In this document: positions 1 to 6,952 of the stretch, one piece after another | Layout: the number at the start of each line of letters is the position of its first letter | Position numbering within the stretch: position 1 is the stretch's first letter | Origin: Clostridium sp. UBA4746 | Lineage (GTDB): Bacteria; Bacillota; Clostridia; Clostridiales; Clostridiaceae | Length of the DNA: 7,149 nucleotides | Assembly: GCA_002403785.1 (NCBI GenBank) | Contig: DHIM01000141.1 | Span: forward strand, 1 to 7,149 | Reading direction: 5' to 3' | Translations under genes and position numbers: made by a program | Notes under the pieces: generated by a model | Databases searched by the model: none | Told to the model about the DNA's origin: nothing | The model's input: only the letters and a program-made list of their open reading frames with translations

Positions 1-72
1 GATAAGTTCTTAAATAAATGGTTAGATTTTACCAAATATAGAACAATAAATTTTAGAGATAGTATTGAATAA
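1..72 (+). CDS. 3' end of an unidentified upstream gene (partial)
   Basis: Frame 1 is open from the window edge to a TAA at 70-72, while the other two forward frames stop early. The visible tail of 23 residues ends in KWLDFTKYRTINFRDSIE. A strong hairpin begins 16 bases after the stop, as expected at a gene end. The peptide is too short to assign to a family, and an open stretch of 24 codons in AT-rich DNA could arise by chance, so confidence is moderate to low. No function is proposed. Confidence 0.45.
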   Translation, partial: DKFLNKWLDFTKYRTINFRDSIE

Positions 73-88
73 ATACTAGAATAATTAA

Positions 89-128
89 ACAAAGTATAAG
101 GAGGGTGTACACCCTCCTTATACTTTGT
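89..128 (+). terminator. Perfect 40-bp palindrome, candidate terminator of the upstream gene
   Basis: Positions 89-108 are the exact reverse complement of 109-128, with no mismatch and no spacer. As RNA this would fold into a stem of about 18 bp closed by a tetraloop, with a GC-rich core (AAGGAGGGTG / CACCCTCCTT). It lies 16 bases after the putative stop at 72, which suits a terminator. There is no clean T-run on the 3' side; the following bases are TGAAAAAAATCTT. It may therefore be an RNA 3'-end stabiliser, a weak or bidirectional terminator, or a DNA-level protein site. Confidence 0.5.
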
Positions 129-154
129 GAAAAAAATCTTGTCGAATTTTGCAT

Positions 155-173
155 AATTGTTGATACAACAATT
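155..173. promoter_or_regulatory. Operator-like dyad over the -35 box of the ATPase promoter
   Basis: AATTGTTG-ATA-CAACAATT is a perfect inverted repeat with 8-bp arms and a 3-bp spacer. Its centre (164) falls inside the -35 hexamer at 160-165, so a bound protein would block RNA polymerase. The core TTGTTG-N3-CAACAA resembles the Rex-type TTGTTAA-N4-TTAACAA pattern, but its arms and spacing differ. I do not assign a regulator. Confidence 0.45.
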
Positions 174-188
174 AAAGATGTGTATAAT
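160..188 (+). promoter_or_regulatory. Sigma-A type promoter for the ATPase and aldolase unit
   Basis: The -35 box TTGATA (160-165) and a perfect -10 box TATAAT (183-188) are separated by exactly 17 bp. The expected transcript start is near 195, giving a leader of about 130 nt before the ATG at 326. It is the best match to the vegetative consensus in this upstream region and faces the ATPase gene. Confidence 0.65.
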
Positions 189-235
189 TAATAAAAGGTA
201 TATTAAAATAGAAAGATGTTGCATGAGAGATTGGA

Positions 236-271
236 AAGTTACTAAACAAAATAATTATAGTTTAGTAACTT
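236..271 (+). other. Leader hairpin upstream of the ATPase gene
   Basis: Positions 236-247 (AAGTTACTAAAC) pair perfectly with 260-271 (GTTTAGTAACTT) to form a 12-bp stem with a 12-nt A/T loop. It lies in the predicted 5' leader and is followed by CTTTATATAATT, which is only weakly U-rich. It could be a weak attenuator, an mRNA stabiliser or an operator. I could match it to no known riboswitch or T-box. The rest of the leader (189-325) shows only the Shine-Dalgarno region. Confidence 0.4.
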
Positions 272-325
272 CTTTATATAATTAGGAGAGAAAAATACTT
301 TATAAAGGAATAAAGGGAGACATAC

Positions 326-2026
326 ATGAAAGATTCTGAAGTGTTAAAAAAAGAATTAGACAGAATTGATGGGAAAAGCTATAGGCTGTATAAGGAAATA
401 GCTGGAGAGTATGATTTTGGAAGTTTTGTCCTTTGTATTGATCATGTTCAAGGTGATCCTTTTGCATCGCCATCAAGAATCAGGGTAATAGTAGACCAGA
501 ATATCGCTAAATTCCCAAAGGAAATTTTTAATAATAAAAATAAAAATACTGCAGTAGCCGATTATTTAACAAGAGAATTTTATTATAATATAAATAAGTA
601 CTCACAAAAGGTTTTAGGATCTGGGAAGAGTGGTTTAATTGCTATAAGTAAATGCCCACAGGAAATATTAAATAGAACTTCAATAATTATAGATGAGAAT
701 AAAATAGAGGCAAGATTTTATATCGGATTTCCAGCAAGAGGAAGAAGTGTTCTATCAAGAGAACTTGCGAAAATTTTATACAATATTATACCAAACATTG
801 TTGAGAAAACATTAATATATAAAAATATAAATCCAGCAAAATTAATAAGCAGAGTAACACTTGTAGAAGATCAAGAACATATAAGGATGGAGTTAAATAG
901 TAGAGGACTTGTTGCATTCATAGCTAATGGATCAATGTTACCCAGAGAGAGCGGAGTGTCTACAAAAGCATTGTGCGGTGGCATAGCATTTGTCTCACCT
1001 AAAGAACTAGAAGTAGAATTTAATACTAAGAGCCAAGGCACAGTTTGTGGTATGGGTATTAAGAAAGGGATAACGCTTATTGTAGGTGGAGGATATCACG
1101 GTAAGTCTACGTTACTTAAAGCTTTAGAGCTTGGAGTTTATGATCACATTGAAGGTGATGGTAGAGAGTTTGTTATAACTGATGGATCGGCCTTAAAAGT
1201 GAGGGCAGAAGATAGTAGATGCATAACTAAAACGGATATATCACTATTTATAAGTAACTTGCCTAATGGGAAAGATACTGTGAAATTTTGTACAGAGAAC
1301 GCAAGTGGGAGTACATCACAAGCCGCAAATGTTATAGAGGGGATAGAAAGTGGAGCTAAGGTATTTTTAATAGATGAAGATACTTCAGCCACTAACTTCA
1401 TGATGAGAGATGATCTAATGCAAAAATTAGTTTGCTCAGAAAAGGAACCAATCACCCCATTTATTGAAATAGTTGGACCAATGTATAAACAAAAATGTAT
1501 TTCAACAATAATTGTAGTAGGAAGCTCAGGAGACTTTTTTGATGTGGCGGATTCCGTTATTCAATTGGATAATTATGAGGTTAAGGACGTTACAAAAGAG
1601 GCTAAAAGGCTTAGCTTGGGCAATATTACAAAAAGAGTTAATAATAGAGATTTAAAAATAGAAATTGTTTTCAACAGAGTGATTAAAGCTGGAAATATTG
1701 CAACTAACGATAAAGGTATTAAGATTAAAGCAATAGGGTTAAGTGTTTTAAGCATTAATAGAGAAGAAATAGACTTAAGAGCAGTTGAGCAAGTAGTTGA
1801 TAATGAGCAATTGAATGCTATAGGCTTAATCATGAAATGGGCGGAATCGAGTATTATGAATAAAGGTTTAAATTTTGCAAGCATGGTAGATAATATAATT
1901 GGTCAAATAGAAGAAAATGGCTTAATATCAATGGATATATTAAAAGGTGGAAGTGGAAGTTTAGCAATGCCTAGAAAACAAGAAATAATGGCAACATATA
2001 ATAGATACAGAAACCTAAAAATGTAA
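326..2026 (+). CDS. ABC-class P-loop ATPase, COG3044 / PF09818 type
   Basis: A 566-aa soluble protein with no signal peptide or membrane segment, so probably cytoplasmic and not a transporter. The N-terminal part (about 1-165) belongs to this family only. The ABC nucleotide-binding core (about 170-450) shows the family motif NGSMLPRESG at 201-210 and a Walker A, GGGYHGKST, at 254-262 (Lys260). It also has an unusual signature, ASGSTSQA at 326-333, in place of LSGGQ, and Walker B FLIDEDTSATN at 347-357 with Asp350 and probable catalytic Glu351. The C-terminal part ends in the family-typical MPRKQEIMATYNRYRNL. The length fits the family and all ATPase motifs are intact. The ATG at 326 has an AAAGGGAGA Shine-Dalgarno about 6 nt upstream. 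The bacterial function is unknown. From memory, a trypanosome homologue (MRB1590) is an RNA-binding factor in mitochondrial RNA editing, so a role on RNA is possible but only inferred. It is probably co-transcribed with the gene 62 bp downstream. Confidence 0.93.
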   Translation: MKDSEVLKKELDRIDGKSYRLYKEIAGEYDFGSFVLCIDHVQGDPFASPSRIRVIVDQNIAKFPKEIFNNKNKNTAVADYLTREFYYNINKYSQKVLGSGKSGLIAISKCPQEILNRTSIIIDENKIEARFYIGFPARGRSVLSRELAKILYNIIPNIVEKTLIYKNINPAKLISRVTLVEDQEHIRMELNSRGLVAFIANGSMLPRESGVSTKALCGGIAFVSPKELEVEFNTKSQGTVCGMGIKKGITLIVGGGYHGKSTLLKALELGVYDHIEGDGREFVITDGSALKVRAEDSRCITKTDISLFISNLPNGKDTVKFCTENASGSTSQAANVIEGIESGAKVFLIDEDTSATNFMMRDDLMQKLVCSEKEPITPFIEIVGPMYKQKCISTIIVVGSSGDFFDVADSVIQLDNYEVKDVTKEAKRLSLGNITKRVNNRDLKIEIVFNRVIKAGNIATNDKGIKIKAIGLSVLSINREEIDLRAVEQVVDNEQLNAIGLIMKWAESSIMNKGLNFASMVDNIIGQIEENGLISMDILKGGSGSLAMPRKQEIMATYNRYRNLKM

Positions 2027-2088
2027 AAAAACATAATCTAATTTAGATATATAAATAAGCCAATGATAATAGAAGGAGAAGTAAATTT

Positions 2089-3132
2089 ATGTATAGTTTT
2101 AAAAATGATTATAGTGAAGGAGCTCACCCAAATATATTGAAAGCTTTAATGGAATCAAATATGGAGCAGACAGATGGGTATGGCGAAGATAAATATTCTA
2201 TAGGTGCAATTAAACTATTAAAGGATAAATTAAAACGCAGTGATGTTGATATTCACATGTTTTGTGGTGGGACTCAAACAAATCTTACTGCTATTTCTGC
2301 TTTTTTAAGACCACATGAAGCTGTTATTTCAGCAAATACAGGACATGTATTAGTTCATGAAACGGGTGCAATAGAGGCGACAGGACACAAAATTATATCA
2401 ATAAAAGTAGGTGATGGAAAACTCAAGCCTAAACACATACAAATGGCAATAGATGAGCATACTGATGAGCACATGGTAAAGCCTAAAATGGTTTATATAT
2501 CAAACCCAACAGAAATAGGTACAATATATAAAAAACAAGAATTAGAAGATTTATATGGATATTGCAAGAAAAACAATATAATTTTATATATTGATGGGGC
2601 AAGATTAGGATCTGCTTTATGTTCAAAAGAGAACGATATAAAGCTTTCAGATTTGCCAGGACTTACTGACGCATTTTATATAGGTGGAACTAAAAATGGT
2701 GCATTAATAGGCGAAGCTCTTATTATCTGTAAGAATTCTCTTAAAGAAGATTTCAGATATTACATTAAGCAAAAGGGTGGGTTACTCGCAAAAGGAAAGT
2801 TAATTGGGATACAATTTTTGGAGTTATTTAAAGATGATATTTATTTTGACTTAGCAAAACATGCAAACGCTATGGCAGAGCTTTTAAAAACAGAAATTAG
2901 AAACTGCGGATATGGATTTTTAATTGATTCATCAACAAACCAAATATTTCCAATGATGCCTAATGCAATTATTGAGGAACTTGAAGGAAAGTACTCATTT
3001 CTCACATGGCAAAAAGCTAATAAGGATAATTCAGCTATACGTTTAGTAACATCATGGGCTACAAAGGAAGAGGATATTAAGTTGTTTATTGATGATCTAA
3101 GATTAGTTACAAATAAGTTAAAAGGATGCTAA
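2089..3132 (+). CDS. Low-specificity L-threonine aldolase-type PLP enzyme
   Basis: A 347-aa fold-type I PLP enzyme of the beta-eliminating lyase / threonine aldolase family (ltaE/ltaA type). Members cleave L-threonine or L-allo-threonine to glycine and acetaldehyde. Visible features are the phosphate-binding loop CGGTQTN (59-65), a ring-stacking His86 in TGHVLVHETGA, and DGARLG (169-174), whose Asp169 should contact the pyridine nitrogen. The PLP lysine is Lys202 in GGTKNG (199-204). Length and motif order match the family and it looks complete. The segment NPTEIG (139-144) has Glu142 where, by my recollection, E. coli LtaE has a histidine (ENTHNG). This places it in a divergent branch whose substrate may differ. 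The start has AAGGAGAAG, with its GGAG 10 nt before the ATG. It follows the ATPase gene by 62 bp with no terminator or clear promoter between, so the two are probably one operon, without an evident functional link. Soluble and cytoplasmic. Confidence 0.9.
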   Translation: MYSFKNDYSEGAHPNILKALMESNMEQTDGYGEDKYSIGAIKLLKDKLKRSDVDIHMFCGGTQTNLTAISAFLRPHEAVISANTGHVLVHETGAIEATGHKIISIKVGDGKLKPKHIQMAIDEHTDEHMVKPKMVYISNPTEIGTIYKKQELEDLYGYCKKNNIILYIDGARLGSALCSKENDIKLSDLPGLTDAFYIGGTKNGALIGEALIICKNSLKEDFRYYIKQKGGLLAKGKLIGIQFLELFKDDIYFDLAKHANAMAELLKTEIRNCGYGFLIDSSTNQIFPMMPNAIIEELEGKYSFLTWQKANKDNSAIRLVTSWATKEEDIKLFIDDLRLVTNKLKGC

Positions 3133-3139
3133 ATTCAGG

Positions 3140-3167
3140 GTATCATCTTTAAGTTATTAGATGATAC
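3140..3167 (+). terminator. Weak hairpin after the aldolase gene
   Basis: GTATCATCT (3140-3148) pairs perfectly with AGATGATAC (3159-3167), a 9-bp stem with a 10-nt loop, starting 7 bases after the stop codon. The tail TATGAGTTTATTGC is only partly U-rich and the stem is AT-rich, so termination is probably inefficient. Some read-through into the pyruvate carboxylase gene is possible. Confidence 0.4.
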
Positions 3168-3199
3168 TATGAGTTTATTGCATTACCATCTTTATTTAA

Positions 3200-3228
3200 T
3201 TGCATTTTATGTGAAAATCATGTATTCT
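3200..3228 (+). promoter_or_regulatory. Candidate promoter for pyruvate carboxylase
   Basis: TTGCAT (3200-3205) and TATTCT (3223-3228) are separated by 17 bp, predicting a start near 3235 and a leader of about 50 nt. The -10 box lies inside a small dyad, TATTC-TAGT-GAATA (3223-3236). The octamer ATTGCATT occurs at 3177-3184 and again at 3199-3206 over the -35, 22 bp apart. The hexamers match only moderately, so this is a reasonable but unproven call. Confidence 0.45.
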
Positions 3229-3274
3229 AGTGAATAATGATAAATGAATAACAAAGTGGACAAAAGGCTATAAC

Positions 3275-3280
3275 AGGGGG
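3275..3280 (+). promoter_or_regulatory. Ribosome binding site that decides the pyc start
   Basis: AGGGGG ends 2 nt before the in-frame ATG at 3283, too close for normal initiation. It ends 8 nt before the in-frame GTG at 3289, which is a normal distance. No other good purine-rich site is seen at the usual distance from the ATG. This supports GTG 3289 as the real start. Confidence 0.6.
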
Positions 3281-3288
3281 TAATGAAA

Positions 3289-6200
3289 GTGAGAAAATTT
3301 AAAAGAGTACTAGTAGCAAACAGAGGTGAAATTGCAATAAGAATTTTTAGAGCTTGTAATGAACTTGGAATTCGTACGGTTGCAATTTATTCTAATGAGG
3401 ACAAATATTCATTATTTAAAACTAAGGCAGATGAAGCTTATTTAATTGGGAAAAACAGAAGTCCTGTTGAGGCCTATTTAAACATTGAGGAGATAATTAG
3501 TATTGCACTTAAAAAAGGAGTAGATGCCATTCATCCAGGATATGGTTTCTTATCAGAGAATCCTGAATTCGCAATAAAGTGTGCTAAAGCAGGTATTGAA
3601 TTCATCGGGCCTACTGCGGAAATGATGGATAAACTTGGGGACAAAATTAAATCTAAAATTGTGGCAAATGCAGTAGGTGTTCCTACTATACCTGGAGATA
3701 AAAAAGAAGTTGAAACAATAGACGAGGCAAAAATACTCGCAGAAAAATGTGGATATCCTGTTATGCTCAAGGCAGTTGCTGGTGGCGGTGGACGAGGTAT
3801 GAGAATTGTACGAGACGCAAGCGAATTAGCTTCCTCTTATACAAGTGCTAAAAGTGAAGCAAAAAAAGCTTTTGGTATCGACCATCTTTATATTGAAAAA
3901 TATCTTGAAAAATCTAAACATATAGAAGTACAGGTTCTTGGCGATAAGTTTGGTAATATTGTTCATTTGCATGAGAGAGATTGTTCTATTCAAAGAAGGC
4001 ATCAAAAGGTTGTAGAGTATACTCCTGCTTTTTCAATATCACAGGAAAAAAGAAATGAAATCTGCAATGATGCCTTAAAAATAGCTAAATCAGTAAATTA
4101 TAGAAGTGCAGGAACCTTGGAGTTCTTAGTAGATACTCATGGAAATCATTACTTTATAGAAATGAACCCTAGAATTCAAGTTGAACATACTGTTACAGAA
4201 ATGGTAACAGGTATTGATATAGTTGAAAGTCAAATTTTAATAGCAGAAGATTATGCATTAGATTCTCCCGAAATAGGTATTAACTCTCAAGAAGATGTTG
4301 TGATTCGTGGCTATTCTATTCAGTGTCGGATAACAACAGAGGATCCTTCTAATAATTTTGCACCGGATACTGGGAAAATAGAAGAATATAGAACAGGTTC
4401 TGGTTTTGGAATAAGGCTAGATGGCGGGAATGGTTTTGCTGGGGCCATAATTAGTCCATATTATGATAGTCTTTTAGTAAAAAACATATCATGGTCTAGA
4501 ACTTTTAAAGATGCTATAAAGAAGTCTATAAGAGCTGTAGAGGAAACTAGAATTACAGGAGTAAAGACAAATATAGGTTTTTTAATTAATGTATTAAATC
4601 ATCCTACTTTTTTAAAGGGCGAATGTAACACAAATTTTATTGAAGAAAATCCTGAATTAATATCTATTACACCTCAGGCAGATGAAGAAAGTAGAGTATT
4701 AAAATTCATTGGCGAAAAAATGGTAAATGAAACAAATGGTATTAAAAAGCTTTATGATGTACCCGTAGTTCCCAAAATTATAATGCCAAATAAACTTAGT
4801 GGAACAAAACAAATATTAGATCTCCAGGGTACAGAAGGTCTTTTAAAGTGGATTAAAAATCAAAATAAACTATTACTAACAGATACCACAATGAGAGATG
4901 CTCATCAATCCTTAATGGCAACCAGAGTGAGAACAAAGGATATGTTAAAGATAGCAAGTGCTACATCTGTTTATGGAGCAGATTTATTTTCTCTTGAGAT
5001 GTGGGGAGGCGCTACTTTTGATGTAGCATATCGCTATTTAAATGAATCTCCATGGGATAGATTAACACAACTTAGAAAGAAAATTCCTAATGTACTTTTC
5101 CAGATGCTTATACGTGGAGCAAATGCAGTTGGTTATAAAAATTATCCGGATAATATAATTCGTGAATTTATTAAAGAATCTGCAGATACAGGTGTTGATG
5201 TTTTTAGAATTTTTGATTCTCTAAACTGGTTAAAAGGAATGGAAATTTCAATTGAAGAGGTTATCAAAAGTGGTAAGGTTGCAGAAGCTTGCATTTGTTA
5301 CACAGGTGACATTTTAAATGATAAAAAAGATAAATATAATTTGGACTATTATATAAAGCTTGCAAAGGAAATTGAAAAAACAGGAGCTCATATTTTAGGG
5401 ATAAAAGATATGTCTGCATTACTTAAACCTCATGCTGCCTTTAAGCTAGTTAATGCGTTAAAGCAAGAAGTAGGAATGCCTATTCATCTTCATACCCACG
5501 ATACTACGGGAAATGGAGTTGCTACAGTTTTAATGGCAGCGCAAGCAGGAGTTGACATTGTAGATACTGCTTTTAACAGTATGTCAGGACTTACAAGTCA
5601 ACCAGCATTAAACTCAGTTGTCGCAGCACTTAAAAATACTGACAGGGATACTGGAATAGATCTCAAAGGAATCCAGGGAGTTTCAGATTATTGGGATGCT
5701 GTAAGACCAGTTTATGATAAATTTAAATCAGATTTAAATTCTGGTTCTGCTGAAATTTACAGATACGAAATTCCAGGAGGTCAATACTCTAATCTTAAAC
5801 CTCAGGTGGAGAGTTTTGGTCTTGGACATAAATTTAATGAAATTAAAGAAATGTATAAAGAAGTAAATGACATGGTGGGGGATATTGTAAAGGTAACTCC
5901 ATCCTCTAAGATGGTTGGCGATTTTGCAATATTTATGGTTCAAAATGACCTTACACCAGAAAATATATATGAAAAAGCAATTAAAATGTCTTTCCCAGAT
6001 TCAGTTGTTGCATTCTTTAAAGGAATGATGGGTCAACCAATGGGAGGCTTTCCAGAAAAGCTTCAGAAGTTAGTTTTAAAGGGTGAAGAACCAATTACAT
6101 GTAGACCGGGTGAATTACTTCCAGCTGAAGATTTCGTTAAGATAGAGAAACACTTAATAGAAAAATTTAATATAACTCCTGATAAAAAAGATATATTGAG

Positions 6201-6717
6201 TTACTCATTGTACCCTGATGTATTCGATGACTATATAAAATATATTCAGGAATATGGAGATTTAAGTAGAATTGGAAGTGATGTTTATTTCCACGGACTT
6301 AATGAGGGTGAAACCTGTGAAGCCGAAATTGCTGATGGAAAAACCCATATGATAAAGTTGCTTCACATTAGTAAATTGGATTTAGAAGGTAACAAAGTAC
6401 TTGTTTTCGAGGTTGATGGAAATCGACGAGAAATAAAAATTAAAGACCGAAACAACAAGGTCGCTCAAAATTTTGCAATGTCAGAAATGGCGGATCCATC
6501 AAATTCTTTAGAGGTTGGATCTCCTATACCAGGAACTGTTATATCCATCCTAGTAGCAGAAGGGGATACAGTAACTGAAAATCAACAATTAATGGTAGTT
6601 GAGGCTATGAAGATGGAGACTAGGGTTATAGCTTCAGCTTCGGGTGTTATTGAGTCAATTAATGTTAAGGAAGGACAACAGGTGAAGGCAGGAGAACTAC
6701 TAGTAAATTTAAAATAG
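3289..6717 (+). CDS. pyc: Pyruvate carboxylase (biotin-dependent, single chain)
   Basis: Carboxylates pyruvate to oxaloacetate using ATP and bicarbonate (EC 6.4.1.1), an anaplerotic cytoplasmic enzyme normally active as a tetramer. Residues are numbered from the ATG at 3283; I prefer the GTG at 3289 (1142 aa) because of Shine-Dalgarno spacing and because MRKFKRVLVANRGEIAIR is the usual family start. The biotin carboxylase domain (about 3-455) has Lys163 and the ATP loop GGGGRGM (167-173), plus catalytic EMNPRIQVEH (293-302). An allosteric linker follows (about 455-525). The carboxyltransferase domain (about 530-800) has TDTTMRDAHQ with metal ligand Asp534, probable carbamylated Lys708 in GIKDM, and His737/His739 in HLHTHD. 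The conserved PYC/OADA region follows. The C-terminal biotinyl domain (1079-1144) has AMKM with biotinylated Lys1110. All three activities are in one chain at normal length, with no frameshift. It looks monocistronic, bounded by its own promoter and a strong terminator. No biotin ligase gene is adjacent. Confidence 0.97.
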   Translation: MRKFKRVLVANRGEIAIRIFRACNELGIRTVAIYSNEDKYSLFKTKADEAYLIGKNRSPVEAYLNIEEIISIALKKGVDAIHPGYGFLSENPEFAIKCAKAGIEFIGPTAEMMDKLGDKIKSKIVANAVGVPTIPGDKKEVETIDEAKILAEKCGYPVMLKAVAGGGGRGMRIVRDASELASSYTSAKSEAKKAFGIDHLYIEKYLEKSKHIEVQVLGDKFGNIVHLHERDCSIQRRHQKVVEYTPAFSISQEKRNEICNDALKIAKSVNYRSAGTLEFLVDTHGNHYFIEMNPRIQVEHTVTEMVTGIDIVESQILIAEDYALDSPEIGINSQEDVVIRGYSIQCRITTEDPSNNFAPDTGKIEEYRTGSGFGIRLDGGNGFAGAIISPYYDSLLVKNISWSRTFKDAIKKSIRAVEETRITGVKTNIGFLINVLNHPTFLKGECNTNFIEENPELISITPQADEESRVLKFIGEKMVNETNGIKKLYDVPVVPKIIMPNKLSGTKQILDLQGTEGLLKWIKNQNKLLLTDTTMRDAHQSLMATRVRTKDMLKIASATSVYGADLFSLEMWGGATFDVAYRYLNESPWDRLTQLRKKIPNVLFQMLIRGANAVGYKNYPDNIIREFIKESADTGVDVFRIFDSLNWLKGMEISIEEVIKSGKVAEACICYTGDILNDKKDKYNLDYYIKLAKEIEKTGAHILGIKDMSALLKPHAAFKLVNALKQEVGMPIHLHTHDTTGNGVATVLMAAQAGVDIVDTAFNSMSGLTSQPALNSVVAALKNTDRDTGIDLKGIQGVSDYWDAVRPVYDKFKSDLNSGSAEIYRYEIPGGQYSNLKPQVESFGLGHKFNEIKEMYKEVNDMVGDIVKVTPSSKMVGDFAIFMVQNDLTPENIYEKAIKMSFPDSVVAFFKGMMGQPMGGFPEKLQKLVLKGEEPITCRPGELLPAEDFVKIEKHLIEKFNITPDKKDILSYSLYPDVFDDYIKYIQEYGDLSRIGSDVYFHGLNEGETCEAEIADGKTHMIKLLHISKLDLEGNKVLVFEVDGNRREIKIKDRNNKVAQNFAMSEMADPSNSLEVGSPIPGTVISILVAEGDTVTENQQLMVVEAMKMETRVIASASGVIESINVKEGQQVKAGELLVNLK

Positions 6718-6739
6718 TATATAAATAAAGCATAAATTT

Positions 6740-6784
6740 AAAAGATAGTAAAAACTTTAAAATAAGTTTTTACTATCTTTTTTT
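6740..6784 (+). terminator. Rho-independent terminator after pyc
   Basis: An 18-bp perfect stem (6740-6757 with 6764-6781) encloses a 6-nt loop, TAAAAT, and runs into an unbroken T-tract at 6778-6784. It lies 22 bases after the pyc stop. The stem is AT-rich but long and mismatch-free. It separates pyc from the galT regulatory region. Confidence 0.88.
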
Positions 6785-6827
6785 ATGAAGAAAAATTAAT
6801 TATTATAAAGATCTAAATAAAATTGTA

Positions 6828-6856
6828 TTGTAATATTAAAATGTATATGTTAATAT
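6828..6856 (+). promoter_or_regulatory. galT: Candidate distal promoter P1 for galT
   Basis: TTGTAA (6828-6833), a 17-bp spacer, then TAATAT (6851-6856) preceded by TG plus one base (6848-6850), an extended -10 arrangement. The predicted start near 6863 places the first dyad copy (6868-6882) just downstream of +1. The hexamers are imperfect (4 of 6 each), but spacing and the TG element support the call. Confidence 0.4.
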
Positions 6857-6867
6857 AAAACCATAAA

Positions 6868-6882
6868 AGAAAAGGTTTTCTA
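6868..6882. repeat. Dyad repeat copy 1, candidate operator
   Basis: AGAAAAGGTTTTCTA is identical to the copy at 6954-6968. It is a near-palindrome, AGAAAA-GG-TTTTCT. A 2-nt centre is too small for an RNA hairpin loop, so it is more likely a DNA protein-binding site. It lies about 5 bp downstream of the predicted P1 start, a typical repressor position. Confidence 0.55.
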
Positions 6883-6917
6883 TGATGATTACATATAAAT
6901 AATTTTAGTTAAGTAGG

Positions 6918-6935
6918 CGTACTTGTAAAAGTACG
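6918..6935. promoter_or_regulatory. Dyad over the -35 box of proximal promoter P2
   Basis: CGTACTT-GTAA-AAGTACG has perfect 7-bp arms and a 4-bp spacer. It covers the TTGTAA -35 candidate of P2 (6923-6928) and lies between the two copies of the AGAAAAGG dyad. It could be an operator, or a hairpin in the longer P1 transcript. Confidence 0.4.
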
Positions 6936-6950
6936 TATTAAATTTATAAA
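6923..6950 (+). promoter_or_regulatory. galT: Candidate proximal promoter P2 for galT
   Basis: TTGTAA (6923-6928) and TATAAA (6945-6950) are separated by 16 bp. The predicted start, near 6957, falls inside the second dyad copy (6954-6968). The -10 matches consensus at 5 of 6 positions and the -35 at 4 of 6. The leader would be only about 26 nt. Confidence 0.4.
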
Positions 6951-6952
6951 CA

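Noticed and set aside
216..245. A 9-codon ORF in the ATPase leader (MLHERLESY) whose stop falls in the leader hairpin, like an attenuator peptide.
   Set aside because: There is no Shine-Dalgarno at a usable distance and no run of one regulatory amino acid, so chance is the simpler explanation.
277..282. TATAAT close to the ATPase gene as a second promoter.
   Set aside because: No acceptable -35 lies 16-18 bp upstream; that region is the loop and stem of the leader hairpin.
1144..1884. Reverse-strand open frames inside the ATPase gene (1144-1455 and 1573-1884).
   Set aside because: They lie within a gene whose full set of conserved motifs is on the + strand, have no ribosome binding sites, and resemble no family.
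2036..2048. Small dyad ATCTAA-T-TTAGAT between the ATPase and aldolase genes.
   Set aside because: Six AT-rich arm bases with a 1-nt centre are expected by chance here, and no promoter or terminator elements go with it.
3200..3280. A CcpA catabolite (cre) site near pyc.
   Set aside because: I found no match to TGWAANCGNTNWCA by eye; the nearest stretch, TGAAAATCATGTA, lacks the central CG and symmetry.
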